A DNA stretch of 46,416 nucleotides, taken from positions 1 through 46,416 of the forward strand of contig JANSXH010000021.1 in NCBI GenBank assembly GCA_024743055.1, in the 5' to 3' direction. A program made the translations under genes and the position numbers. This DNA comes from Pseudomonadota bacterium. Its GTDB lineage: Bacteria; Pseudomonadota; Alphaproteobacteria; Sneathiellales; Sneathiellaceae. Positions 1 through 10,449 of this stretch are shown here, in pieces (within the stretch, counting starts at the first letter, position 1; each line of letters opens with the position of its first letter). The notes under the pieces were generated by a model, which had not been told where the DNA came from, made no database searches, and saw only the letters and a list, made by a program, of their open reading frames with translations.

Positions 1-550
1 CAAGAAGTCTTTGCAACCACTTTTCATTCTTAGCTGTGCGATCTTCGCGAAGGTTAGAGTTTTGTAAGCGAGTCACAATTTCCTGACGTTCGGCTTCCGT
101 ACAATTGGCGAGGTAAACACGTCCGAGCGCCGAATAGAGCACATGAGGTTTGATCCCCATAACCTTTCGGTTAATTAAAAAAGGTGCTTGGCGACGAGAC
201 GTCTCCATGATCTGCATTGTCGTGCCGGTGAAAACAGCAATGTCCGATGGCCAGAATACCCGCTGACATAACTGATCAAGAATAGGCGCCGCCAGTTCCA
301 TCAACTCCGTATCGGGGAGGATTTTTGATCCCATACTGACAGCATCAAAGGATAGTCGATAACTCCGATCCCCTAACGTGCGCTTTGTCCAGCCCTGGTC
401 TTCCAAAGTAGCAAGTACACGCAGCAGGGTTGCTTTTGGAAGCCCAGAGAAAAAATGTAAATCCTGCAAAGTCATGCGCCCATGCTCTTCCAATAGACGG
501 ACAACCTGCAATCCTCTTTCCAGGGCCCGGATGGTTTTGACTGATGTCAT
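1..550 (-). CDS. IclR-family transcriptional regulator (3' end beyond window)
   Basis: Reading leftward from an ATG at 550, an open frame of 183 codons runs off the left edge with no stop. The start MTSVKTIRALERGLQVVRLL and the following helix-turn-helix (LQDLHFFSGLPKATLLRVLATL) match the winged-helix DNA-binding domain of IclR regulators. The following segment, including TMQIMETSRR and GIKPHVLYSALGRVYLA, is the start of the effector-binding IclR domain. A GGGAG ribosome site lies 7 bases upstream of the start. It diverges from the TRAP/sulfatase operon and probably senses that operon's substrate, with 584-598 as the likely operator. The effector pocket is mostly outside the window, so activator or repressor status cannot be told. 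Confidence 0.9.
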   Translation of the reverse strand, partial: MTSVKTIRALERGLQVVRLLEEHGRMTLQDLHFFSGLPKATLLRVLATLEDQGWTKRTLGDRSYRLSFDAVSMGSKILPDTELMELAAPILDQLCQRVFWPSDIAVFTGTTMQIMETSRRQAPFLINRKVMGIKPHVLYSALGRVYLANCTEAERQEIVTRLQNSNLREDRTAKNEKWLQRLL

Positions 551-583
551 GATATTCTCCCTTTCGCAGTTTCACTTTAGATA

Positions 584-598
584 TTTCACCAGGTGAAA
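584..598. promoter_or_regulatory. Palindromic operator between iclR and the TRAP operon
   Basis: TTTCACCAGGTGAAA is a 7-bp inverted repeat around one central base. A further half-site, GTTTCAC, starts at 569, and the right arm extends as GGTGAAAC. IclR regulators commonly bind short palindromes in divergent promoters, so this is the best candidate for autoregulation and control of the gene set starting at 686. Binding is inferred from position and symmetry only. Confidence 0.6.
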
Positions 599-685
599 CA
601 CAAGGCTTGTGTCCGGTAAAAAAACATTCACAATTAGCAATATAGAAAAAAGAAAGCGCCAATGAGCGCCAACAGGGAACTTCAT

Positions 686-2593
686 ATGCCGTCATCGGCC
701 CTTAAATTTGCGACAAGATCACGGATGTCCTGTGCCTGGCTGATTGGTCTCTCACTCTCCCTTCTGGCGGTATATACGGCGGGTTTTGGCCCTTTTTCAG
801 ATATCTATCAACGAACAATGGCGGTCTGCCTGTCCGCACTTTTGCTTTTGCTGTCCAAACCCGTGGAATTGAAAAACGAGGACGGTTCTCCGAAGCTAGT
901 CGGGTTTCTGATTGATGGGATCCTCTTTGTCATTATGGCCATAGCGACCTACTGGTTTTTCTACGTTCATGATGCTCTTGAAACCGGCCTTTACGACCTG
1001 AACCAGACGGATATCTGGATAGGTATCGGCGGAATGGTAGTATTGCTGGAGCTTGGTCGGCGAACCATGGGTTTACCATTGGTATTTATTGGCGCCTTCT
1101 CCATTATCTACTGTCTTTATGGGGACTATCTTCCCTGGATCTTTACACATGCGGGTTATGAGTTCGAAGAAACCTTGCGGACCATGTGGTACAGCTTTGA
1201 CGGGGTCTTTGGCCTCCCTGTCTCCGTTGTCGCCAATATGATCGCTGTATTTATCGTCTTCGGAGTGGTGCTTGAAGGCACGGGAGCCGGTGCGCTCCTT
1301 CTGAAAATTGCGTTTAGCTTGACCGGTCATCTTCGAGGCGGACCGGCCCATGCAGCTGTTGTTTCCAGTGGCTTGTTTGGAACGATATCCGGGAGTGTGG
1401 TTGGTAACGTGGTGGGCACCGGTGTGTTCACCATGCCAATGATCAGCAAACGTGGCTTTCCCAAAGCCTTTGCAGGCGCTGTTGAGGCTGCGGCCTCTTC
1501 CGGCGGACAGTTTATGCCACCGGTGATGGGTGCCGTTGCCTTTATCATGGCTGAACTTACAGGTGTACCATATCTTACGATCTGTCTTGCCGCACTGCTG
1601 CCTGCCCTCTTCTATTACGGTAGCCTCTTTTGCGCTGTCAGTGTTGAAGCGTCACGCCTCGGTATCAAGGCAATCCCGAAAGAAGAAAGAGACACTCTCT
1701 CTTCCAAAGACTGGATACAGTCCCTCACCTTCTTCATTCCAATTGCCGTGATTATCGGCACCCTGCTGATGGGACGGTCACCGGCTGTCGCCGGTTTCTG
1801 GTCGATCATCGCCGCCCTGGTCTCTGCCTTTGTCCTAAACGAGGATTTCCGTAAAGACCCGCTCAGGATAGTTCATACGTTTGCCGCCGCCGGGAAAACT
1901 GTGGCTGTCATAATGGTCGCAGTCGGAGTTATTGGCATTGTCATCGGCATGATGAATGTCACCGGTCTTGGAATTCGCTTCTCAACCCTGATCCTGGCCC
2001 TATCCGGAGACAGCCTGTTTATTTCCCTACTGTTGATGATGGCCGGCAGCATAGTCCTTGGTATGGGATTACCGACAGTCCCCGCCTATCTGATCATCGT
2101 GTTGGTTATGGCTCCAGCCATTCAGGATCTGGGTGTCAGTGCCCTCCTGGTACATTTATTTGTGATGTATTTCGGCGTTCTATCCTCCATTACCCCTCCG
2201 GTTGCCATCGCGGCATATGCCGCTGCACCGATATGCGGGGCGCCCCCTCTAAAAGTCGCAAGCGTCTCTGTGAGGGTGGCCTTGATCGGGTTTATTATTC
2301 CCTTTGTAATGATCTACAATCCATCTCTGGTACTGGTCCTTGATTTCGATATGCTCTCGTTCATTTGGGTGGTGATTAGTCTATCCGCGGCGATCTGGTT
2401 GCTTGCGACCGGTATTGGTGGCGCCGACAAAGCGCTTCTGCCACTTTGGGACCGGACGATCCGTATTCTGGCTGCGATTGCAGCGCTTATTCCAACAGTT
2501 GAAATTTCGATTGCAGGTCTCGTAATCGGGGGGATCCTGATTGCCTATCATCGGTTTGTAAAAACTCAAGATCCAATTAAAAAACCTTCTTAA
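686..2593 (+). CDS. TRAP transporter fused permease (DctQ-DctM type, TAXI family)
   Basis: An inner-membrane permease of 635 aa using the 686 start. It fuses a short N-terminal DctQ-like set of helices (about residues 15-130) to a long DctM-like domain (about 130-560), followed by further hydrophobic segments to the C-terminus. The conserved stretches GGPAHAAVVSSGLFGTISGS, SSGGQFMPPVMGA, MGLPTVPAYLI and SSITPPVAIAAYAAA are typical of TRAP large subunits of the TAXI branch. The 686 start has AGGGAA six bases upstream; an in-frame ATG at 662 is possible but has a poorer site. The binding protein follows 17 bp downstream. TRAP systems import organic anions driven by the sodium or proton gradient; the substrate is unknown, but the adjacent sulfatase hints at a sulfated compound. 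Confidence 0.92.
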   Translation: MPSSALKFATRSRMSCAWLIGLSLSLLAVYTAGFGPFSDIYQRTMAVCLSALLLLLSKPVELKNEDGSPKLVGFLIDGILFVIMAIATYWFFYVHDALETGLYDLNQTDIWIGIGGMVVLLELGRRTMGLPLVFIGAFSIIYCLYGDYLPWIFTHAGYEFEETLRTMWYSFDGVFGLPVSVVANMIAVFIVFGVVLEGTGAGALLLKIAFSLTGHLRGGPAHAAVVSSGLFGTISGSVVGNVVGTGVFTMPMISKRGFPKAFAGAVEAAASSGGQFMPPVMGAVAFIMAELTGVPYLTICLAALLPALFYYGSLFCAVSVEASRLGIKAIPKEERDTLSSKDWIQSLTFFIPIAVIIGTLLMGRSPAVAGFWSIIAALVSAFVLNEDFRKDPLRIVHTFAAAGKTVAVIMVAVGVIGIVIGMMNVTGLGIRFSTLILALSGDSLFISLLLMMAGSIVLGMGLPTVPAYLIIVLVMAPAIQDLGVSALLVHLFVMYFGVLSSITPPVAIAAYAAAPICGAPPLKVASVSVRVALIGFIIPFVMIYNPSLVLVLDFDMLSFIWVVISLSAAIWLLATGIGGADKALLPLWDRTIRILAAIAALIPTVEISIAGLVIGGILIAYHRFVKTQDPIKKPS

Positions 2594-2610
2594 CAACAGC
2601 GGAGAAAACG

Positions 2611-3636
2611 ATGAAACATTGGAAGAAAATAATGGGAACGGCAGCTCTATCCGCTGCCATGACCCTGACAATCGGCACAGCAAGTGCCAAGGATTTTTAC
2701 AAGATGTCCACTTTGGGCCCAGGGTCCTCTCCCTATGTGGTGATGTCGACCTTCGCCAAAATTGCCAATCAGTATGTTCCGGATACGGAAATACAGGTGA
2801 ATGCCACGGGCGTCGCCACCCGCCATGCCCTGGATGCTGCCCGCGGCAAGATTGACTTCTTCATGTCCGCTGCCTCTGTTCATCATTTCATGAGCAAGGG
2901 CATTGCCATGTACAAGAAGGTGGAGGAAGCTCCGGAACTTTCCAAGAATGTCAGAGGAATTCTCAATTTCCCCATCGGGGTCTATCACATCATGACTTTT
3001 GCTGATTCCGGGATCAAATCCATGAAGGATATTAAGGGCCGCAAAGTCTTCGTTGGACCGCCCGCCGGAGCTGCGAAAGTCATCGCGACCGCCATGGCCG
3101 AAGGGATGTCAGGATTGAAAGCCGGCGAGGACTTTGAAACAGTTAATCTGGGTTGGGGAGCCGCGTCACAAGCCTTTCAGGATCGTCAATTCGATGTCTA
3201 TATCAATCCAACAAATGCCCCAAGCCCGATCATCAGCCAGATTACCCTGACCAATGCCGTCACTTTTTTTGGTCTGGATGAAGCTGATTTCAAAGCGCCC
3301 CAGGTTGCCAAGCAAATGAAACTTCCGGGCCGCACCCTTGAGACGATTGATGTCTCTGTCTATGGAGACAATGTGACCAATAAGTCTCCTGTGCAATCCA
3401 TCGGTTCTTGGGTCGGGATTGGAACGCAGAAAGATGTGTCTGAAGAAGCGGTCTATGAAATGACCAAAGCGTTCTGGGAGCATCTAGATGAAGTTCATGC
3501 CGTCGCTCCCTGGCTGAAAGTCATTCAGCTGGATACAGCACTTGAAGAAATGAATATGCCGCTTCATCCTGGCGCGCGGAAATATTATGAAGAAAAGGGA
3601 ATGGCCATTCCCGGAAACCTCGTAGCAACCAACTGA
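2611..3636 (+). CDS. TAXI-family TRAP transporter solute-binding protein
   Basis: A periplasmic binding protein of 341 aa. Residues 1-26 form a signal peptide (MKHWKKIMGTAALSAAMTLT, ending ASAKD). The mature protein opens with YKMSTLGPGSSPYVVMSTFA and contains ATGVATRHALDAARGKIDF and a GRKVFVGPPAGAAK segment, the TAXI (TRAP-associated extracytoplasmic immunogenic) layout of two alpha/beta lobes. A good AGCGGAGAAAACG ribosome site precedes the ATG. It lies 17 bp behind its permease and 10 bp ahead of the sulfatase, so the three genes are almost surely one transcript. It captures the substrate for the fused permease; the ligand cannot be deduced. Confidence 0.92.
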   Translation: MKHWKKIMGTAALSAAMTLTIGTASAKDFYKMSTLGPGSSPYVVMSTFAKIANQYVPDTEIQVNATGVATRHALDAARGKIDFFMSAASVHHFMSKGIAMYKKVEEAPELSKNVRGILNFPIGVYHIMTFADSGIKSMKDIKGRKVFVGPPAGAAKVIATAMAEGMSGLKAGEDFETVNLGWGAASQAFQDRQFDVYINPTNAPSPIISQITLTNAVTFFGLDEADFKAPQVAKQMKLPGRTLETIDVSVYGDNVTNKSPVQSIGSWVGIGTQKDVSEEAVYEMTKAFWEHLDEVHAVAPWLKVIQLDTALEEMNMPLHPGARKYYEEKGMAIPGNLVATN

Positions 3637-3646
3637 GAAGAGTAAT

Positions 3647-5221
3647 ATGACAACGGTGCGCAATATTCTATTCATCATGTGCGATCAATTGCGCACCGAT
3701 TACCTCGGGTGCAATGGACACCCATCCATAAAGACCCCCAATATCGATAAACTGACGGCAAAGGGCGTGAATTTTTCCCACGCCTTTTGTCAAGCACCGG
3801 TCTGCGGTCCGTCCCGCATGTCCTTTTATACCGGGCGCTATATGCTATCACATGGATCTACCTACAATGGAGTCCCTTTAAATGTCGGGGAAATGACCCT
3901 GGGCGATCATTTGAGGGAACTTAATGTCTCGACAGGGTTGGTCGGGAAAACTCATATGGCAGCGGATCGGGATGGACTGAAGCGTCTTGGTGTCGATCCG
4001 TCGAGTATTGAAGGCACCCTTAACAGCCAATGCGGATTTGAACCCTGGGAGCGAGATGACGGACTGCACCCCGACAACGGGACGGATCCAAATCTTGCTT
4101 ATAATGTCTATTTGCGAGAGCAAGGTTACGACGGGCCGAATCCTTGGCACAGCTATGCAAATTCGGGGGTTGGAGAAAACGGAGCCATCGAGAGTGGCTG
4201 GTATTTACGCAATGCCCATCTCCCCGCCCGGGTAGATAAAGCCCATTCAGAAACCGCCTATATGACCAACCGGGCGATGGAAAAAATTACGGAACTGGAA
4301 AATACACCCTGGTGCCTGCATTTGAGCTATATCAAGCCACACTGGCCGTATATCGCGCCGGCGCCCTATCACAATATGTATTCCGCCAAAGACGTGATTG
4401 AACCCAATCGGAATGAGGCGGAAAAATCGGATGCCCATCCGGTTATTGCAGCGTTTCGGGAACATGAAGAATGCCAGAGCTTTTCAGATGAGGAGAAGCG
4501 TCGTCACGTAATCCCGGCCTATATGGGATTGATTACGGAAATTGATGATAATATCGGCCGTCTGATGACCTTTCTTGCGGATAGCGGTCGTGACAAGGAT
4601 ACCCTGATCGTTCTGACCAGTGATCATGGCGATTATCTCGGTGATCATTGGCTTGGAGAAAAAGAGATGTTTCATGAGGAAAGCGTCAGCATCCCCATGA
4701 TCATTGTCGATCCAAGCCCGGAGGCTGATGGGACGCGCGGTACAACAGATGACTGTCTAGTAGAAGCCATTGATCTGATTCCAACATTTATCGATGCCCT
4801 TGGTGGTGAGGGGAAGCCTCACATTCTGGAAGGTCGTTCCCTTTTGCCGCTGCTGCGCAAGCACGAAGACATCGTCTGGCGGGACGCCGTCTTCAGTGAG
4901 GCAGATTACGCCTGGCGTGGCGCCCGCCTGACCTTAGGGCTCGCCCCAGATGAGACTCGTGCCTATATGGTTCGGACGACCGATTGGAAATACGTCTCTT
5001 TCGATCACTATCGACCGCAATTGTTCGATTTGAAAAATGACCCGAAGGAACTTAACGACCTTGGAGCCGATCCAGGATATGCAGGCATCTGTGAAGAGAT
5101 GGAAAATCGCCTTGTCCAATGGCTGCGTAAACGGCGCAGCCGTAAAACCATTACCCATCAGGCGATTGAGGTCCGTACCGATACGGCCAAGGATCGAGGG
5201 ATTTATTTTGGTGTTTGGTGA
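3647..5221 (+). CDS. Type I sulfatase (formylglycine-dependent)
   Basis: A 524-aa alkaline-phosphatase-superfamily sulfatase. The signature C-x-P-S-R occurs as CGPSR at residues 53-57 and is followed by MSFYTGRY, so Cys53 is the residue converted to formylglycine. Metal-binding residues are visible in MCDQL near the N-terminus (Asp13, Gln14) and in LTSDHGDYLGDHWL about residue 325. No signal peptide is seen, so the enzyme should be cytoplasmic and act after TRAP uptake. It would hydrolyse a sulfate ester to alcohol or phenol plus sulfate. The gene begins 10 bp after the binding protein, and its stop lies 3 bp from the stop of the convergent dehalogenase gene. Family members also include phosphonate hydrolases. 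No maturase gene is in the window. Confidence 0.9.
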   Translation: MTTVRNILFIMCDQLRTDYLGCNGHPSIKTPNIDKLTAKGVNFSHAFCQAPVCGPSRMSFYTGRYMLSHGSTYNGVPLNVGEMTLGDHLRELNVSTGLVGKTHMAADRDGLKRLGVDPSSIEGTLNSQCGFEPWERDDGLHPDNGTDPNLAYNVYLREQGYDGPNPWHSYANSGVGENGAIESGWYLRNAHLPARVDKAHSETAYMTNRAMEKITELENTPWCLHLSYIKPHWPYIAPAPYHNMYSAKDVIEPNRNEAEKSDAHPVIAAFREHEECQSFSDEEKRRHVIPAYMGLITEIDDNIGRLMTFLADSGRDKDTLIVLTSDHGDYLGDHWLGEKEMFHEESVSIPMIIVDPSPEADGTRGTTDDCLVEAIDLIPTFIDALGGEGKPHILEGRSLLPLLRKHEDIVWRDAVFSEADYAWRGARLTLGLAPDETRAYMVRTTDWKYVSFDHYRPQLFDLKNDPKELNDLGADPGYAGICEEMENRLVQWLRKRRSRKTITHQAIEVRTDTAKDRGIYFGVW

Positions 5222-5224
5222 AGA

Positions 5225-7414
5225 CTAGCTATAGGGGCTTTTAGTCGCTTTTTCTGTACTAGTGATAACCTCCCGGTTTTCTTCAACCTTGTAGTGGGCC
5301 GGTACCGGCCCGCCGGTTTCATGACGCTTGATTGCGTCTTCAGGTGTCTCCAACAAAGCCGCAGCTACCATAGCTGCCTTTCTGTCGACAGGCTCCGGCG
5401 CCTCCTTTTTGGGGGACGGCATCACATTTGCCGGATAATAAGCCATTTTTTGTTTCTCAGGATCAATCACCCGAGCAGGATCAATATCCCGCTGATTGGT
5501 CCCCTTAGGCGGATCAACTGTCACACCATCGACAACCTCATGATCAAACCACCATTTTTTAACAGGGTTACGACGGCCGTTGCCCAGTTTATCATCAAGC
5601 CATGTCGCAATCGGGACCATCAGGGGCTTCAACATCATGGCATTGACCCCCATCCAACTCGCCACTCGGGTCAAATAAGCGCCATCTGCATCTACAACCT
5701 TGTTGATTGGACAGGTTTTCATACAGCGGCCACAGGCGGAGCCCTTTGGGTTGGTGACCCGATAGCGCGTGCAACGCTCTACATCCGGCTTCCAGATTTC
5801 ATAGCCATTGAACATGACTTTATCGCCAAATGGGATGGCATCACAGGGGCATTCCCGGGCGCATTTCAAGCAGTTATTGCAAAATTCCTGCAACCCGAAA
5901 TCTATGGGTTTATCCGGTACAAGCGGTAAGTCCGTTGTCATAACAACGGATTTGAACCTAGGCCCCACAAAAGGATTTAGAACCAGTTCGCCAATTCGGC
6001 TTAACTCCCCAAGCCCGGACCAGAGAATAAGGGGAATCTGCAAAACTTCGCTATCGGCGTTGGTTTGAGCCCGTGAGGCGACCCCTTTTTCCCGCAGCAA
6101 CTGACCCATCAGACCCGCAATTTCCGCACCTCGTAAATAGCCGCGCATGGACTGGGCACCGGACATCCAGTCATCCCCACTGGCACCCTCCATGGTCTCA
6201 TATCCCTGATCAATCAGCATAACCACAGCATATTTGTGATTGGGGACGACCTCGGAGCCATCCGCCCTATGTGAATACCAGGCATAATTCGGTATTTCGC
6301 AGATGCCAGTGAGATCAGCACCCAGATAATAAGACAGAGACTTAATCGCCCTCGTATTGGCTGCGCGGTCGTCCAGTGAAGGATCGCGAACCTGATTGAC
6401 AGGTCCAGATTGGTAGGGGACCAAAGCACGGATCAAGTTCAGCAAGCTTAAAGACAGCGGTGTTTTAAAAGCGAAACGACCCCTCTCCTTTTGCGCCTTT
6501 GGGCCCAAGTCTCCATGCAGGGCTCGTTGGAAAAACTCTGCCCGCTTCGGCACCCTCGGAACTTCATCGTCAAGGATTAAGGTGGTTGGTCTTTCAATCC
6601 GTTTGACTGTCTCCATGGGATAGCGGCTGAGATGGCTCGCACGTTTGGCCCGACGATTCCGCTCTCGACCCGATTGAGCGCCATTTTGACCCCACCAATA
6701 GTGCAGGTTCCGCGCCTTTAGCGCCGATGCATGCAAAGGGGCATCCACTGCAACTTCATACTGCATAGAAATGACAGCGAGGGAAAACTTGTTTGTGATA
6801 AAGGGTGCTGCCAGGGACGCTCCTACTCTTACCGTCAAACCAGCAAGAACGCTAAGCTTTTGGATATCCAATGTATTGTCGCCCGGCAAATGAACCGTTG
6901 CCTCAAACCCCATATTCCGGACGTGGCCTGCAATACAGGCCGCAATCTCTGAGATCCGCAAGCTAATGACGGCTTCGACAGAGCCAGAAAGCCAGCCGTT
7001 TGCCAAATTATTCTCTTCCGGTAATTGCGGATGCTCCAACAAGAGGACGACCGCATGGCTGTGAGCGAGCTTTTGTGACCCTTCAATCCAGGCATTAGCT
7101 GGTATTTCGCAAATCCCAGCCATACTGGCATCCAGAAAATACGCCGCTCCCTTAAGATCTGCAGCTCTCGGACCGAGTGCGTCTGGTACGGGCGCCTGCA
7201 ACGGTGCCACCTCACCGGTCCTAAAACCAGAATATAGCTGCTGGTATCCTTCAGCGGCTTTGCCAAGTATGTCTGTCGAGGCAGCCAAAGCTTGTTGGGC
7301 TTCCGGCGCACGTTCCGCTTCCGCTTCATAAACAGAGCTGTCGCGTTTTAGGGTTTCCAGAGGAAAGGGACCAAAATGAAAAGGTCTGTTTTTTGATCTT
7401 GGAAAGAGGAGCAT
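5225..7414 (-). CDS. rdhA: Respiration-independent reductive dehalogenase-like protein (NpRdhA type)
   Basis: A 729-aa cobalamin/iron-sulfur protein. There is an internal duplication: AGICEIPANAWIEGS (99-113) with AVVLLLEH, and TGICEIPNYAWYSH (369-382) with AVVMLIDQ, resembling two copies of the B12-binding fold. The C-terminal half has two ferredoxin-like clusters, with cysteines 512, 515, 518, 522 and 548, 561, 564, 568. There is no Tat signal or lipobox, so it is cytosolic, unlike respiratory dehalogenases. Tyr426, Lys488 and Arg552 fall at the same numbers that I recall for the active site of Nitratireductor pacificus NpRdhA, which acts on 3,5-dibromo-4-hydroxybenzoate. It lies 66 bp behind pobA on the same strand. 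The tail after residue 640 is Lys/Pro/Glu-rich, with no fused reductase, so electrons must come from a separate partner. Epoxyqueuosine reductase (QueG) is a distant relative but far shorter. Confidence 0.88.
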   Translation of the reverse strand: MLLFPRSKNRPFHFGPFPLETLKRDSSVYEAEAERAPEAQQALAASTDILGKAAEGYQQLYSGFRTGEVAPLQAPVPDALGPRAADLKGAAYFLDASMAGICEIPANAWIEGSQKLAHSHAVVLLLEHPQLPEENNLANGWLSGSVEAVISLRISEIAACIAGHVRNMGFEATVHLPGDNTLDIQKLSVLAGLTVRVGASLAAPFITNKFSLAVISMQYEVAVDAPLHASALKARNLHYWWGQNGAQSGRERNRRAKRASHLSRYPMETVKRIERPTTLILDDEVPRVPKRAEFFQRALHGDLGPKAQKERGRFAFKTPLSLSLLNLIRALVPYQSGPVNQVRDPSLDDRAANTRAIKSLSYYLGADLTGICEIPNYAWYSHRADGSEVVPNHKYAVVMLIDQGYETMEGASGDDWMSGAQSMRGYLRGAEIAGLMGQLLREKGVASRAQTNADSEVLQIPLILWSGLGELSRIGELVLNPFVGPRFKSVVMTTDLPLVPDKPIDFGLQEFCNNCLKCARECPCDAIPFGDKVMFNGYEIWKPDVERCTRYRVTNPKGSACGRCMKTCPINKVVDADGAYLTRVASWMGVNAMMLKPLMVPIATWLDDKLGNGRRNPVKKWWFDHEVVDGVTVDPPKGTNQRDIDPARVIDPEKQKMAYYPANVMPSPKKEAPEPVDRKAAMVAAALLETPEDAIKRHETGGPVPAHYKVEENREVITSTEKATKSPYS

Positions 7415-7480
7415 GGTTTTGACCTATAGCATCATTTAGCCAAGCCTGCCAATTTCACTTGGATCAGAGACCTCACACAG

Positions 7481-8704
<1,224 letters not shown>

Positions 8705-8865
8705 CTAACCTACTTGCCTGTAGTGCCGTGATAAATTTCATTTCTTGGCAAAGGGAATAAGAAAAAGCATTAAACTGCCCCAGAGCCCTCACCTGTTCAT
8801 TGTTTTTTCGTTAGTTTACTGTATCACAGGCACTGCACGCACGATAATCCCCTTGGGAATTGGAC

Positions 8866-9996
8866 ATGAAAGCCTTAACAAACTGCCAGATTTTGGATGG
8901 GTCCAGTTGGATTACTAATCACGCCGTCCTCATGGACGATGGGATTATCAGTGCGATCTGTCCAGAGCAGGAGATTCCAGATAACGTTGAGATTGAGGAT
9001 CTGAATGGGCAGGTTCTCGCCCCCGGATTTATAGATTGTCAGGTCAATGGCGGCGGCGGTGTGCTTCTGAATGACCAGCAGAATCTAAAAGCCCTAAAAA
9101 CCGTGGCGTCTGCTCACAGAAAATTCGGGACCACCGGACTTTTACCAACATTGATCTCGGACAGCTGGGACAAGATGGCAGCCATGGCGGATGCGATTGA
9201 AGCCGCGATTGAGCAAAAAGTCCCAGGCATTCTCGGGGTTCATTTTGAAGGCCCCTATCTAAATACGGATCGTAAAGGCGTCCATGATGCCGCCTGGATC
9301 AGAGAATTTGAAAACCGCTTTATCCCATTGACCCAGAACCGGAATCTGGGTGTGGTCCTGGTGACCCTGGCGCCCGAACTTGTGCCGACAGATGTCATCA
9401 AACAACTCAAAGATAGCGGTATCCGTGTCTCTGCGGGGCACACCAATGCAAGCTATGAGGAAACCCGGGAAGCTTTGTCTGCCGGCCTCACTGGCTTTAC
9501 CCATCTGTTCAACGCCATGCCCCCTCTCCTCAGCCGCGAGCCCGGAGTAATCGGCGCGGCCCTTGAGGATCAGAACAGTTTCTGCGGTATCATTGTCGAT
9601 GGTCATCATGTCCATCCGACCAGCCTGAATGCGGCCATCGCTGCGAAAGGCAGCGAAAAGATGATGCTGGTGACCGATGCCATGTCATGCGTCGGTACCG
9701 ATGAGACCCATTTCAGACTTGGTGATACCCTTGTGACTGTCCGAGACGGGGCCTGCCGGACAGATGACGGTACTCTCGCCGGATCAAATCTCGATATGGC
9801 CATGGCAGTGAGAAATAGCACCAGCATGCTGGATCTCCCCCTGACCACATCCCTCAATATGGCCTCCCACAATCCGGCTCGTTTCTTAGGCCTGGATGAC
9901 CAACGAGGGCAAATTGCCGTTGGCAAAGCCGCGGACCTGATCGCGTTGGATACGGAATTGACAGTGCAGAAAAGCTGGATTGCCGGGATCGAATAA
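8866..9996 (+). CDS. nagA: N-acetylglucosamine-6-phosphate deacetylase
   Basis: A 376-aa amidohydrolase. Family motifs are visible in order: APGFIDCQVNGGGGV (metal-site region), GVHFEGPYLN with the conserved Glu, SAGHTNASYEE with a metal His, GFTHLFNAMPP, IIVDGHHVHP, LVTDAM with the catalytic Asp, and a C-terminal GQIAVGKAADLIALD. It removes acetate from GlcNAc-6-phosphate in amino-sugar recycling or chitin/peptidoglycan use. The ATG at 8866 is chosen because GGGAA lies six bases upstream; an in-frame TTG at 8860 is less likely. No nagB, nagK or PTS genes are nearby, so it stands alone, divergent from pobA. Confidence 0.93.
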   Translation: MKALTNCQILDGSSWITNHAVLMDDGIISAICPEQEIPDNVEIEDLNGQVLAPGFIDCQVNGGGGVLLNDQQNLKALKTVASAHRKFGTTGLLPTLISDSWDKMAAMADAIEAAIEQKVPGILGVHFEGPYLNTDRKGVHDAAWIREFENRFIPLTQNRNLGVVLVTLAPELVPTDVIKQLKDSGIRVSAGHTNASYEETREALSAGLTGFTHLFNAMPPLLSREPGVIGAALEDQNSFCGIIVDGHHVHPTSLNAAIAAKGSEKMMLVTDAMSCVGTDETHFRLGDTLVTVRDGACRTDDGTLAGSNLDMAMAVRNSTSMLDLPLTTSLNMASHNPARFLGLDDQRGQIAVGKAADLIALDTELTVQKSWIAGIE

Positions 9997-10053
9997 GCAT
10001 CTTTTCGGTGGAAAATTTAGGCTTAACAGTTCCTTAAATTCTTTCGCCTATTA

Positions 10054-10080
10054 TCTGGATTATCGATCCTATAATCCAGA
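10054..10080 (+). promoter_or_regulatory. 10-bp perfect inverted repeat in the leader of the 87-aa ORF
   Basis: TCTGGATTAT (10054-10063) and ATAATCCAGA (10071-10080) are exact inverse complements around a 7-base spacer, CGATCCT. The right arm ends 12 bases before the start codon at 10093, where a ribosome site would be expected. No T-run follows, so it is a poor terminator for nagA. It could be an operator or a translation-blocking hairpin. Confidence 0.5.
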
Positions 10081-10092
10081 GACGTAACACCA

Positions 10093-10356
10093 ATGACGCA
10101 GCGTTCAGATAATATTGTTGAGTTTCCAAAAGAAGTTCAGAGCGGCCTCTCCGCCATAGCTCATAACATCAAAAACGCGTCTGCAAATCTTGAGCACAGC
10201 GCTCAAATCCTGCAATTGCGCTCAGACAGTGACGTCGATTTCAGGAAACAGTCTCTTCAGACCAAAAACACCCTTAAAGCGGCAAAAAAGCTTGGAAATG
10301 AAGCCAAGACTTTGACCCGAAAGATAAACCTTTTGAGCTCCAACCTCTTAAAGTAA
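10093..10356 (+). CDS. Small hypothetical protein, helical, 87 aa
   Basis: I do not recognise this protein. It starts MTQRSDNIVEFPKEVQ and is then almost entirely predicted helix rich in Lys, Ser, Asn, Leu and Ala (for example LEHSAQILQLRSD and LKAAKKLGNEAKTLTRKINL), with heptad-like spacing suggesting a short coiled coil. It has no signal peptide, membrane segment or cysteine. Support for it being real: an ATG start, codon use like its neighbours, a separate leader with a perfect inverted repeat, and no competing frame. Its ribosome site is weak. It sits alone between nagA and the ABC importer. A small DNA- or membrane-associated cytoplasmic protein is possible, but nothing shows this. Confidence 0.6.
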   Translation: MTQRSDNIVEFPKEVQSGLSAIAHNIKNASANLEHSAQILQLRSDSDVDFRKQSLQTKNTLKAAKKLGNEAKTLTRKINLLSSNLLK

Positions 10357-10415
10357 ACCCTCCTTTCCTGCCCAAAATTGCAAGTTGGCCGTCTTCCAGC
10401 AACGCTGTTATTTGA

Positions 10416-10444
10416 TTGACATAGCCCCGCTCATCCTCATACAT
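10416..10444 (+). promoter_or_regulatory. Sigma70-type promoter for the ABC importer operon
   Basis: TTGACA at 10416-10421 is followed, after a 17-base spacer, by ATACAT at 10439-10444 (TACATA is also possible with 18). The -35 is a perfect consensus. It lies about 65 bases ahead of the binding-protein start. Confidence 0.45.
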
Positions 10445-10449
10445 ATCCG

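Noticed and set aside
10054..10080. Intrinsic terminator of nagA
   Set aside because: The stem is AT-rich and no T-run follows on the plus strand.
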